Below, in pieces: positions 1 through 9,273 of a DNA stretch of 42,823 nucleotides. The translations under genes and the position numbers were made by a program. A model generated the notes under the pieces. It worked only from the letters and a program-made list of their open reading frames with translations. It had not been told where the DNA came from and did no database searches. The number at the start of each line of letters is the position of its first letter. Within the stretch, counting starts at the first letter, position 1. Location of the stretch: NCBI GenBank assembly GCA_903860195.1, contig CAIOPO010000022.1:1-42823 (forward strand). The letters run 5' to 3'. The DNA is from an uncultured Opitutia bacterium. Its GTDB lineage: Bacteria; Verrucomicrobiota; Verrucomicrobiia; Opitutales; UBA953.

Positions 1-288
1 CATGCCGGTCTCTCCCGTTCGGCGGCGACGGAATTCTCCTTCCTGCTGGGGCTCGTCACGCTGACGGCGGCATCAGGTTACAAGGCCTGGTCCCTCGGTC
101 CCGCCCTCACCCAGATCTACCCCCTCGACAAGGCCCTGCTGGGGCTCTTCGTGGCGGCCGTCTCGGCCTTTCTCGCGGTCATCTGGATGGTCGGCTACGT
201 GACCCGCAACGGCCTGGTGACCTTCGGATGGTACCGGATCGTCGCCGGAACGGCCCTGCTGGCCTGGCATCTCGTCCGCACCCCCTGA
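1..288 (+). CDS. uppP: Undecaprenyl-diphosphatase UppP/BacA, C-terminal fragment (5' truncated by window)
   Basis: Frame 1 reads HAGLSRSAATEFSFLLGLVTLTAASG...GLVTFGWYRIVAGTALLAW and stops at 286-288. SRS(A)AT and F.WYRI..G motifs are typical of UppP. Confidence 0.8.
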   Translation, partial: HAGLSRSAATEFSFLLGLVTLTAASGYKAWSLGPALTQIYPLDKALLGLFVAAVSAFLAVIWMVGYVTRNGLVTFGWYRIVAGTALLAWHLVRTP

Positions 289-315
289 TCGCCAGGGGGC
301 GCGGACGACCTGCCG

Positions 316-1701
316 TCAGAGCGAGTATCCTTCGCGGTAGGCGCGCCGCACGTAGGCGTTGGCCGCCTGATCGTTGGTCACCTGCATCTTCTCGCCGTCC
401 CAGAGCAGCAGCTTGTTGGGGAAGCGGATCGCGAGGTTGCCCATGAGGACCATCTCGGAGAGCGGACCGGAGTAGTCGAAGTTCGATGACGCCGCGGGGC
501 CGCCCTTCACGGCGCGGATCCAGGCCTTCTCGTGGCCGGAGGAGTTTCCGGGAACGCGGGCGAGCGTCTTCGGAAGCTTCTTCGCCTCGGCGCGGAGGTC
601 GGCGTTGAGCAGACGCGGGCGCTCACCGTAGCAGCCGCAGACGATCTTGCCCTTTTCACCGACGAGGAGACATCCGCCGTTCCAGTCGCCGAACATCTCG
701 CCCTCCTCGAGCTCGACCGGACGCGGAGGCGTGAGCCCGCCGTCCCACCAGGTGAGCTGCAGCGCGGGCATGCCCTCGCGCTCGGGGAAGCGGTAACGCA
801 CGATCGAAGCCGACGGATAGCACTCGTTCTTCGGCTCGATGAGCTTGCCCAGACCCTGCGGGACCGCGCGATAGACCGTGGGCGTGCTGCCCTCGACGCT
901 GACGGGATAGCGGAGCTTCAGGGCCAGGAACAGCGGGTCGATGATGTGACAGCCCATGTCGCCGAGCGAGCCCGTGCCGAAGTCCCACCAGGCCCGCCAC
1001 TTGCCCGGATGGTAGGCGGCGCTGAAGGGCCGCATCGGAGCCGGGCCGATCCAACGGTCCCAGTCCATGCCCGCCGGGGGAGTCTCGCCGGGCGGGGGGC
1101 GGTCCATGTCGATGCTCTGCGGCCAGATCGGGCGGTTGGTCCAGGCGTGCGCCTCGCGCACGGCGCCGATGAGTCCGGCGGCGACCCACTCGGCGATCAA
1201 CCGGATGCCTTCGCCGGAATTGCCCTGGTTGCCCATCTGGGTGACCACCTTGTGCTCGCGGGCGGCCTCGGTGAGGCGGCGCGCCTCGAAGACGGAATGG
1301 GCGATCGGCTTCTGGACGTACACGTGCTTGCCGGCCCGCATGCAGTCCATCGCGATGTGCGCATGGGTGTGGTCGGGCGTCGCCACGATGACGCCGTCGA
1401 TCTCCGGATGCGCCTCGAGCATCTTGCGGTAGTCGGTGTAGGTCTTCGCCTTGGGGAAGAACTTGATGGTGTCGGCGCAACGGCCGAGATCCAGATCGCA
1501 CAGGGCGACGACGTTCTCCTCGGCGCACTGGCGGATGTTGCTGCGACCGACGCCTCCGAAGCCGATCACCGCCACGTTCATCTTCTCGTTCGGAGAGACG
1601 GTGCGGGCGGCGGACTTCACCCAGGGGCGGGCGGCGGCGAAGCCGGCGGCGGCGAGGCCGGCAGTTTGCAGAAAGCCGCGACGATCTGTGGGGGTATTCA
1701 T
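316..1701 (-). CDS. Gfo/Idh/MocA-family oxidoreductase with Tat signal
   Basis: MNTPTDRRGFLQTAGLAAAGFAAA (RR Tat motif), Rossmann VAVIGFGGVGRSN, VQKPIAHS motif. Start set to internal Met of ORF 316..1776. Confidence 0.9.
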   Translation of the reverse strand: MNTPTDRRGFLQTAGLAAAGFAAARPWVKSAARTVSPNEKMNVAVIGFGGVGRSNIRQCAEENVVALCDLDLGRCADTIKFFPKAKTYTDYRKMLEAHPEIDGVIVATPDHTHAHIAMDCMRAGKHVYVQKPIAHSVFEARRLTEAAREHKVVTQMGNQGNSGEGIRLIAEWVAAGLIGAVREAHAWTNRPIWPQSIDMDRPPPGETPPAGMDWDRWIGPAPMRPFSAAYHPGKWRAWWDFGTGSLGDMGCHIIDPLFLALKLRYPVSVEGSTPTVYRAVPQGLGKLIEPKNECYPSASIVRYRFPEREGMPALQLTWWDGGLTPPRPVELEEGEMFGDWNGGCLLVGEKGKIVCGCYGERPRLLNADLRAEAKKLPKTLARVPGNSSGHEKAWIRAVKGGPAASSNFDYSGPLSEMVLMGNLAIRFPNKLLLWDGEKMQVTNDQAANAYVRRAYREGYSL

Positions 1702-1887
1702 GGGGTGGTCGCACCCTAGAACCCTGCCTTGACGGAGCAACGGGAAAGGAGCCGCCCCCTCGTCGGCCGCCCGCACCCAAACTGCTGAGGAGACGGAGTT
1801 TAGACGGCCCGGTTAAAGCCCGTATGGGCAACTTTGCTTTTGACTCCCCTGTGAATAACCCGTTCAAAAGGTCAACCCTCCCTCGAG

Positions 1888-2910
1888 ATGTTCAAGCGTT
1901 TCCCCGGCCTTTTCAATCAGGCGATAGGCATCGACCTCGGAACCGCCAACACTCTCGTCTTCCTCAAGGACCGCGGGGTGGTGCTCCGGGAGCCCAGCGT
2001 GGTGGCCATCCGCAGCAGCACCCGCAAGCCGATCGCCGTCGGCAACGAGGCCAAGATGATGCTCGGACGCACGCCCGGCGACATCGAGGCGCTCCGCCCG
2101 ATGAAGGACGGCGTCATCGCCGACTTCGAGATCAGCGAGCACATGCTTCGCTATTTCATCGGCAAGGTGGCCAGGCGCTCCTTCTTCACCAACCTCACGG
2201 TCGTCGTCGCGGTCCCCTATGGCATCACCGCCGTCGAGAAGCGGGCCGTCCAGGACTCCGCCTACCGCGCCGGAGCCGATGACGTCATCACGATTCCTGA
2301 GCCCATCGCCTCCGCCATCGGAGCCGGCCTGCCCATCGAGGAGCCGGCCGCGTCCATGATCGTCGACATCGGCGGCGGCACCACCGAGGTGGCGGTGCTC
2401 TCCCTCGGCGGCATCGCCAAGGACGCCGCTCGCTCGATCCGCGTCGGAGGCGACGAATTCGACTCCTCGATCATCAAGTACATCAAGAACTCGTACAACC
2501 TGATCATCGGCGAGCGGACGGCGGAAGAGCTGAAGATCAAGATCGGCTCCGCCTATCCGCTCGAACAGGAGCTCACGTATGAGATCCGCGGACGTGACGC
2601 GGTTTCCGGCATGCCGCGCGAGATGCACGTGTCCTCCCAGGAGATCCGGGAGGCCATGCGGGACAACGTCACCCAGATCATCGAGACCATCAAGGGCTCC
2701 CTGGAGCGCCTCTCTCCCGAGCTTTCGGGCGACCTCTACCAGCGCGGCATCGTGCTGGCCGGCGGCGGCGCCCTCATCCGCAAGATCGACCGTGCCATCT
2801 CCGAGGCCACCGGCGTGCCGGTGATCGTCGCTGACGACCCGCTCTGCTGCGTGGTGAACGGGACCGGCAAAATCCTGGCCAACTCCTCCCGCTGGAAGAG
2901 CCGGGACTGA
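1888..2910 (+). CDS. mreB: Rod shape-determining protein MreB
   Basis: AIGIDLGTANTLVFLKDRGVVLREPSVVAI, VVAVPYGITAVEKRAV, IVDIGGGTTEVAVLSLGGI; actin-fold signature. Confidence 0.98.
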   Translation: MFKRFPGLFNQAIGIDLGTANTLVFLKDRGVVLREPSVVAIRSSTRKPIAVGNEAKMMLGRTPGDIEALRPMKDGVIADFEISEHMLRYFIGKVARRSFFTNLTVVVAVPYGITAVEKRAVQDSAYRAGADDVITIPEPIASAIGAGLPIEEPAASMIVDIGGGTTEVAVLSLGGIAKDAARSIRVGGDEFDSSIIKYIKNSYNLIIGERTAEELKIKIGSAYPLEQELTYEIRGRDAVSGMPREMHVSSQEIREAMRDNVTQIIETIKGSLERLSPELSGDLYQRGIVLAGGGALIRKIDRAISEATGVPVIVADDPLCCVVNGTGKILANSSRWKSRD

Positions 2911-2928
2911 GTCCGGGCCCCGACGGCC

Positions 2929-3813
2929 ATGAACCGCGACCAACAGGGCGCCAAGGCCTCCTACGTCCTCCTCACGCTGGTCTTCCTGCTCTGGTGCTTC
3001 GGACCCTCGGTGGTGCGGCGCTTCACGCGTGAAGCCTTCACCGAGTTCCAGGCGCCCGCGCTCGAACTGGCCGGCAAAGGGCGCGACCTGGTCCGTTACT
3101 GGGAACTGCGCAGCCGTTCCTCCGAGGAACTGGCCGAGGCCGGCCGCGACCTGGGCCGCATCAACGCCGGGCTCGAGCTCAAGCTGCTGGAAATGAAGAA
3201 TCTCGCCGAGGAGAACGCCCGCCTGCGCACGCTCCTCAGCTACGGTCCCGACCCCGAATACCGCACGGTCGTCGCCCGGGTGGTCTCCCGTGATTCAGCG
3301 GGATGGTGGCAGCGCATCACCATCCGCAAGGGAAGGACCGACGGCGTACGCCCCTTCAGCCCCGTGGTGTTCGGCACGCGGGTCGTCGGCAGGGTGGCCC
3401 AGGTCCACCTGACCACCAGCGAAGTCGACCTGATCACAAGCCCGGGCTTCCGTTGCACGGCACACCTTGAAGGGGATGAGCAGCGGCGCGTAGTGCTGCT
3501 CAGCGGCACGGCCACGGGCTCCCGCGGCACGGCGCTGGTGACCAATGTCCCGACCGACTACTCTCCCCCGGCCGGACCGGTCGGAGACGAGGCCAAGGTG
3601 CTTACCACGGGCATCGGCGGGGTGTTCCCCGCCGGACTGCTGCTGGGCTACATCTCAGGCCACCCCCGCACGACGCCGAAAGGGGACTTCAAGGAGGCCG
3701 ACATCGCGCCTGCTCGCGACCTTCACTCGCTGCAAGAAGTAGCCGTGCTGGTGCCCGTCTATCCGACGCCGGGCGAACAGCTGACGGAGAGCCGGGTGGA
3801 CGATTTCCGCTGA
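2929..3813 (+). CDS. mreC: Rod shape-determining protein MreC
   Basis: N-terminal TM segment, coiled coil with ENARLRTLL, then VVARVVSRDSAGWWQRITIRKGRTDGVR; directly follows mreB. Confidence 0.93.
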   Translation: MNRDQQGAKASYVLLTLVFLLWCFGPSVVRRFTREAFTEFQAPALELAGKGRDLVRYWELRSRSSEELAEAGRDLGRINAGLELKLLEMKNLAEENARLRTLLSYGPDPEYRTVVARVVSRDSAGWWQRITIRKGRTDGVRPFSPVVFGTRVVGRVAQVHLTTSEVDLITSPGFRCTAHLEGDEQRRVVLLSGTATGSRGTALVTNVPTDYSPPAGPVGDEAKVLTTGIGGVFPAGLLLGYISGHPRTTPKGDFKEADIAPARDLHSLQEVAVLVPVYPTPGEQLTESRVDDFR

Positions 3814-3818
3814 ACGGC

Positions 3819-4343
3819 ATGAACTGGTCCTGGTTCCTGATCTTGCTCGCCACCTACCCCTGGCTGCTGGCCTCCGACCTCATCTCGGACGCCATGGCGG
3901 ACACCGGTCTGGTGTGCTTCCTCTCGGGCGCGGCGATCGTCGCTCCGGCCCGTCGCTTCGGTCGCGGTCAGGCCGCGCTCTTCGCGCTCTGCGTGGGGTT
4001 CATGTTCGAGGCACGCCGGCCCTTGGCCGACGGCTGGATCGCCTTCCCGCTGGCCTTCGCGGCTCTGGCGATCTGCGGACCTCAGGGCCTGCTGCGACGT
4101 CCCGCGGCGGTCTGGTTCGCGGCCATCGGCCTGAACGTCGCCGCCACCGCCGTCTGGCTCATCATCGGCGGCGCCGGCGTGCTTTCGCTCGGGACGCCCG
4201 TGGACTATCCCTCGGCGATCTGGCGGGGCGCCGTCCAGACGCTGGTGGCCGCCGGCGCCGCCGCGATTTTCGCCCCCTTCATGCTGCGCGCGCAGGAATC
4301 ACTCATGGACCGTCTCGGCGTGCCCGAGGCCCGGGAGGCCTGA
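3819..4343 (+). CDS. MreD-like integral membrane protein
   Basis: Hydrophobic 174-aa protein between mreC and PBP2, the canonical mreD position. Sequence itself is weakly diagnostic. Confidence 0.65.
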   Translation: MNWSWFLILLATYPWLLASDLISDAMADTGLVCFLSGAAIVAPARRFGRGQAALFALCVGFMFEARRPLADGWIAFPLAFAALAICGPQGLLRRPAAVWFAAIGLNVAATAVWLIIGGAGVLSLGTPVDYPSAIWRGAVQTLVAAGAAAIFAPFMLRAQESLMDRLGVPEAREA

Positions 4344-4346
4344 CCG

Positions 4347-6437
4347 ATGCGCGAAGCTGACGAGCGTGACATACGCCCCTCCACCCCGGTCAGCCGGCCG
4401 AGGGTGCTCGTGACCTTCTGGGTCATCGTAGCGGCCCTGGCCTACGTCCTCGCCGGCCTCGCCTACCGGCAGCTCGTCCAATCGGGCGAACTCAAGGTGC
4501 AGTCGGACTCCCAGAGCCGAAGGGTGGTGCTGATTCCGCCGGCCAGGGGGCTCATCCATGACCGAAACGGGGAAGTGCTGGCCGAGAACCGCGTGCGCTG
4601 GAGCGTGAAGGCCGACCTTCCGGAACTTCAGAAGGAGATCCGTGCCGCTTACCTGCGCGAACTCCGCGCCGCGCGCGCCGCCAAGTCCGCGGTCAATGCC
4701 GACGACCTGATGGAGAAGGCCAGAGTGGAGATCCTGCAGGGCTGGCTGGACAAGGTCTGGTCCGTCATCGACACCCCGGTGAGGAAACCGGGCAGTCCGT
4801 CCCTGCGCCGCAAGGAAGGCCCTCTCTCCTTGCACAAGGAACGCAAGGTGAACGTCGAGGAGCTCCGTAAGCATCTGCGCGAGCGGCGCGCCCTGCCCTT
4901 CACCCTCATCGCCGACCTCACCTTCCCCGACCCCACGGGCAAGGACGCCGCCCCGAGCCCCGAAGACGGCAACCGCTCGATCGCCCGTTTCATCGAACAG
5001 TTCCCGTCCGACGGCCCGATCCGCCTCGAGTCCGACATCGTGCGCAGCTATCCCAACGGAGCCACGGCCTCGCACGTGCTCGGCTACGTCAAGGACACCG
5101 ACTCCCTGCCGGAGCCGACCGTGCTGGACCAGGAAGTCCTGGCTCTGCAGAAGCTGCGGCACGCGGGCAAGACCGGGGCGGCGGGCGTCGAACTGGCCTT
5201 CGACGACTCGCTCCGCGGAAGCAGCGGGTGGGAGCTCTGGTCGAAGACCTCCGCGGGATACAACCAGTCCCTCATCAAACGGGTGGACCCGTTGCAAGGC
5301 GGCCATGTCAGCCTTTCGATCGACCTCGGCATCCAGAAGACCGCCGAAGCCTCGCTCGCCAAGGTCAGGGCGCCCGACGGCTCACCTCTGCCCGGCGCCG
5401 CGATCATGATTGAGATCCGCACCGGCGAGATCCTGGCGATCGCGAGCCAGCCCGGCTTCGACCCCAACCTGCTGGCAGGCAGGGTGACTTCCGCCTATTA
5501 TGACGAAATCGATTCGCGCGGCGGCTGGCTGAATCGCGCGACACAGGGTCTTTACCCGCCCGGCTCGACCTTCAAGGTCATCAACGCCGTCGCCGCGCTC
5601 CGCAAGGGCACGGTGCGCTGGGACGAGGTGCTCGACTGCGGGCCCAGCTTCCGCGTGGGCAACCGCGACTTCCCGGAACACGACCCGCAAGGCTACGGCC
5701 CGGTGGACCTCGAGGTGATGCTCGCGGTTTCCTGCAATGTCTGGAACTACCAGGTCGGCCTGCGGACGGGCGTGGACGCCATCGCCGCGGAAGCCCGTCG
5801 CTTCGGGCTCGACTCGCAGCTGCTCGTCAACTCCGCCGGAACCGAACTCCCCTATCCCGCCGGGCGCGGACTGGTCGTGCCCGACGGCGCCTACAAGTCG
5901 CGCATCGGCGCCGGCCCCTGGAGCCCGGGAGACACCGCGAACCTGAGCATCGGACAGGGCTACCTGCTCACCACTCCGCTTCACATGGCCTGCGTCGCCG
6001 CCTCGGTCGCACGGGGTGAGACCCGCACGGTGCCGACCATCATCCATGACCCCCGTCGGGACGGAAAGCACGCGGGCGCCGAACCGATCGGACTTCGCCC
6101 CGATCAGCTGGCCGCGCTCCGCACCGGGATGGAGCGCTGCGTGGAGGAAGGCACCGCCCGCAGCGTGCAGATACCCGGCATCCCCTACGCCGCCAAGACC
6201 GGCACCTCCGAGTATTTCAAGGACGGCAACAAGGCGCACCTCGGATGGTTCATCGGTTATGCGCCCTCGACCAACCCCGTGGTGGCCTTCTGCGTGCTCA
6301 TCGAAGGAGAGGATGACGGCACATGGGGCGGCAAGACCGCCGGACCGGTGGCACGCGACATGCTGCTCAAATGGGCCAAACGCCCCACCGGCCTGGAGGC
6401 GCCCGTGCAGGCCCTGCCCGGCGAGGCCGCGCGCTAG
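4347..6437 (+). CDS. mrdA: Penicillin-binding protein 2 (peptidoglycan D,D-transpeptidase MrdA)
   Basis: PARGLIHDRNGEVLAEN, catalytic YPPGSTFK, SCN motif, AAKTGTSEY. Confidence 0.95.
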   Translation: MREADERDIRPSTPVSRPRVLVTFWVIVAALAYVLAGLAYRQLVQSGELKVQSDSQSRRVVLIPPARGLIHDRNGEVLAENRVRWSVKADLPELQKEIRAAYLRELRAARAAKSAVNADDLMEKARVEILQGWLDKVWSVIDTPVRKPGSPSLRRKEGPLSLHKERKVNVEELRKHLRERRALPFTLIADLTFPDPTGKDAAPSPEDGNRSIARFIEQFPSDGPIRLESDIVRSYPNGATASHVLGYVKDTDSLPEPTVLDQEVLALQKLRHAGKTGAAGVELAFDDSLRGSSGWELWSKTSAGYNQSLIKRVDPLQGGHVSLSIDLGIQKTAEASLAKVRAPDGSPLPGAAIMIEIRTGEILAIASQPGFDPNLLAGRVTSAYYDEIDSRGGWLNRATQGLYPPGSTFKVINAVAALRKGTVRWDEVLDCGPSFRVGNRDFPEHDPQGYGPVDLEVMLAVSCNVWNYQVGLRTGVDAIAAEARRFGLDSQLLVNSAGTELPYPAGRGLVVPDGAYKSRIGAGPWSPGDTANLSIGQGYLLTTPLHMACVAASVARGETRTVPTIIHDPRRDGKHAGAEPIGLRPDQLAALRTGMERCVEEGTARSVQIPGIPYAAKTGTSEYFKDGNKAHLGWFIGYAPSTNPVVAFCVLIEGEDDGTWGGKTAGPVARDMLLKWAKRPTGLEAPVQALPGEAAR

Positions 6438-6994
6438 AGCCTGATCAGGACGGGCGTCCCGACGGGCGCCAGGGAGAACAGCTCGAGCACGGCGTCATCG
6501 GAAAGGAGCACGCAGCCGTGGCTGTTGGGCGTGCCGAGCGCGGCATGCTGGTTGGTGCCGTGGATGTAGACGTAACGGCGGAAGGTGTCGACGACCGCGC
6601 CGTGCGTGTCCTGCCCCCGGTTGAATCCTTCCTCGAGCCCGTCGAGCCTCAGGATGCGCGTGGTGATCAGGTTGTCAGGATTGTCCGGCCGGTCCGTCCA
6701 GACCTCGCCGACGTCCACCCTGGCCCGGAACACCGTACCCTTGCGCGCACCGTCGCCGATCTTCTCCTTCACGCGGTGCATGCCGAGCGGAGTGCGGTTG
6801 GAGCCCTCCAGCTGACCGACTCCGGCCCGCGCGGTGCTGACGGGCCACTCGCGCCGGACGCCCGGCCCGAGGAACCATAGTTTTTGCTGGTCAACCGAGA
6901 CGATGATGCAATGTTCCGCAGACGGAAGTCCGAGCGCCGAGAGGCGTCCCAGGACCTCTCCGCGCAATCCTTCATCTTCTCCTGAACATGGCAT
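6434..6994 (-). CDS. L,D-transpeptidase (YkuD domain)
   Basis: IIVSVDQQKLWF...YVYIHGTNQHAALGTPNSHGCVLLSDDAVLELF; HG...SHGCV catalytic signature. Start uncertain because it overlaps the asd start. Confidence 0.87.
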   Translation of the reverse strand: MPCSGEDEGLRGEVLGRLSALGLPSAEHCIIVSVDQQKLWFLGPGVRREWPVSTARAGVGQLEGSNRTPLGMHRVKEKIGDGARKGTVFRARVDVGEVWTDRPDNPDNLITTRILRLDGLEEGFNRGQDTHGAVVDTFRRYVYIHGTNQHAALGTPNSHGCVLLSDDAVLELFSLAPVGTPVLIRL

Positions 6995-8007
6995 ACCGTA
7001 TCGGCATCGTGGGCGTGACCGGCGCAGTCGGTCAAGAACTGCTGGCGCTCCTGGCCAAGCGCAAGTTCCCCGTCGCCGAACTGCGCCCCCTCGCCTCGGC
7101 CCGTTCGGCCGGCAACAAGGTCGCCTTCGGAGGCAAGGAATGGACCGTCCGTGAAGCCACCCCCGAGGCCTTCGAAGGCCTTGATTTCGCGGTCTTCAGC
7201 GCCGGAGGCTCCATCTCCACGGCCCTGGCCCCGGAAGCGGTCAGGCGCGGGTGCATCGTCATCGACAACAGTTCGGCCTTCCGCATGCGGGACGACGTTC
7301 CGCTGGTCGTCCCCGAAATCAACGCCTCCGCCCTGGACGGACACAAGGGGATCATCGCCAACCCCAACTGTTCCACGGCCATCGCGCTGATGGGACTCTG
7401 GCCGCTCCATCAGGCTTTCGGCCTGCGTCGTTTCTTCGCCTCGACCTACCAGGCGGTCTCCGGCACGGGCGCCGAAGCCATGCGTGAGCTCGACGCGCAG
7501 GCCCGCGCCTGGGCCAGGGGCGAGACGCACCCCGCCAAGGTCTACCCCCACACCATCAATTTCAACCTGATCCCGCAGGTCGATTCCTTCCTCGAGGACG
7601 GCTACACCAAGGAGGAGATGAAGATGCTCAACGAGGGCCGCAAGATCATGGGCCTGCCCTCCCTGCGCGTCACCACGACCTGCGTCCGCGTGCCGGTCTT
7701 CCGCGCCCATTCCATCGCCATCAGCGCCGAGTTCGAACGTCCCGTCGACGTGGCCGCGGCGCGCAAGGCCGTCGCGGCCTTCGAAGGCGCCGAACTGTGC
7801 GACGACCCCGCCAACCGACGCTACCCGATGCCGCTCGACTACGCCGGCAAGGAGAAGTGCGGCGTGGGGCGCATCCGCAAGGACACGCTCTTCGACAACG
7901 GCCTCTCCCTGTGGGTCAGCGGCGACCAGCTCTGGAAAGGGGCGGCGCTCAACGCGGTCCAGATCGCGGAGGCGCTTCACGCGCGCGGGCGCCTCGTCCG
8001 GCGCTGA
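6988..8007 (+). CDS. asd: Aspartate-semialdehyde dehydrogenase
   Basis: YRIGIVGVTGAVGQELL, IIANPNCSTAIALMGLWPLH, YQAVSGTGAEAM, RVPVFRAHSIAI. Confidence 0.96.
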   Translation: MAYRIGIVGVTGAVGQELLALLAKRKFPVAELRPLASARSAGNKVAFGGKEWTVREATPEAFEGLDFAVFSAGGSISTALAPEAVRRGCIVIDNSSAFRMRDDVPLVVPEINASALDGHKGIIANPNCSTAIALMGLWPLHQAFGLRRFFASTYQAVSGTGAEAMRELDAQARAWARGETHPAKVYPHTINFNLIPQVDSFLEDGYTKEEMKMLNEGRKIMGLPSLRVTTTCVRVPVFRAHSIAISAEFERPVDVAAARKAVAAFEGAELCDDPANRRYPMPLDYAGKEKCGVGRIRKDTLFDNGLSLWVSGDQLWKGAALNAVQIAEALHARGRLVRR

Positions 8008-8012
8008 CCGAC

Positions 8013-8576
8013 ATGGCCCGGAGCAACGATCGGGCCCCGCGCCACGCCGACCTCAGCCGGCCCGTACGGCTGCTGGACGAATCCTCCATACCCTCGCTGC
8101 TGGAAGGACGGAAGGACCCTCTCATCCTCGTCCTCGACGGCGTGCAGGACCCACACAATCTCGGCGCCTGCCTGCGCACGGCCGAATGCGCCGGGTGCGC
8201 CTTCGTGGTGATCACACGCAAGAACTCCTCACCGGTGAACGACACGGTGCGGAAAGTCGCCGTGGGCGCCGCGGAAAGCCTCCCGATCGTCCAGGCCAAC
8301 AATCTCCGCAACGCGCTCGTCAAGCTGAAGGAAGGCGGCGTCTGGATCGCAGGCACGAGCGACCACAAGGCGAGCCAGTCCCTTTACGCGGCCCGGCTCA
8401 CCGGACCTCTGGCCATCGTCCTCGGGGCGGAAGGCGACGGCATCCGCCACCTCACCGCCGAGACGTGCGACTTCCTGCTGCGCATACCCATGCTCGGCGA
8501 AGTGCCCTGCCTGAACGTCTCCGTCTCCGCCGGCGTCTGCCTCTTCGAGGCGGTCCGGCAGCGCGGCGTCCGCTGA
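8013..8576 (+). CDS. TrmH/SpoU-family RNA 2'-O-methyltransferase (RlmB-like)
   Basis: LVLDGVQDPHNLGACLRTAECAGC, LAIVLGAEGDGI, RIPMLGEVPCLNVSVSAGVCLFE; SpoU motifs 1-3. Start codon at 8013. Confidence 0.93.
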   Translation: MARSNDRAPRHADLSRPVRLLDESSIPSLLEGRKDPLILVLDGVQDPHNLGACLRTAECAGCAFVVITRKNSSPVNDTVRKVAVGAAESLPIVQANNLRNALVKLKEGGVWIAGTSDHKASQSLYAARLTGPLAIVLGAEGDGIRHLTAETCDFLLRIPMLGEVPCLNVSVSAGVCLFEAVRQRGVR

Positions 8577-8626
8577 AGAGTCCGCTTGCGGTCGGCCTGC
8601 GGTCCGTCTTTGATGGATGCGTTCGG

Positions 8627-8698
<72 letters not shown>

Positions 8699-8787
8699 CT
8701 CCGAACGCGTCAACGCTCCTGAAAACTCGCATTGGTTTTCGCTTGAAACGCACCCGCGTCCTTGCACTCATCTCCGTCCCGCTGTCC

Positions 8788-8862
<75 letters not shown>

Positions 8863-8879
8863 GCGGGAAACCCGACGTC

Positions 8880-9197
8880 TCAGGACGCCTTGTCCGCCTT
8901 CACGCGACGGTATCTCGCCGCCATGTAGGCCGAGTGGCACGGGCGACAGTAACTGTGATGGCTGCGAGAGGCCGGGATCCAATGGAACATCGCCAGGGGC
9001 AGGAGCTGCGCGCACTGGGCGCAGGCCTTCTTGGACTGACGGCGGGTACGGGCCCGGGAGGCGAGCCGACGCCGGACTCCGGCCTCGACGCACGGACGGC
9101 AGAGGGGATGAACGGGGAGGCCGCCGGCTCCGCCGGGAAACTCCGCGACGGGCTTTCGTCGCCGGCACGAAGGACAGGTGCGTGTTTTAATATTCAT
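8880..9197 (-). CDS. Small double zinc-ribbon/treble-clef-like protein, function unknown
   Basis: MNIKTRTCPSCRRRKPVAEFPG...LCRPCVEAGVRRRL...KKACAQCAQLLPLAMFH...YCRPCHSAYMAARYRRV: two successive CxxC...CxxC units. Start placed at MNIKTRTC. Confidence 0.65.
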   Translation of the reverse strand: MNIKTRTCPSCRRRKPVAEFPGGAGGLPVHPLCRPCVEAGVRRRLASRARTRRQSKKACAQCAQLLPLAMFHWIPASRSHHSYCRPCHSAYMAARYRRVKADKAS

Positions 9198-9273
9198 GGG
9201 CCGAAGCACGACAGTCCCGCGCGGCTGACTCCGCAAGGGGACGCCTCTGGGATGAAACCCTGAGCGGAGTCCC

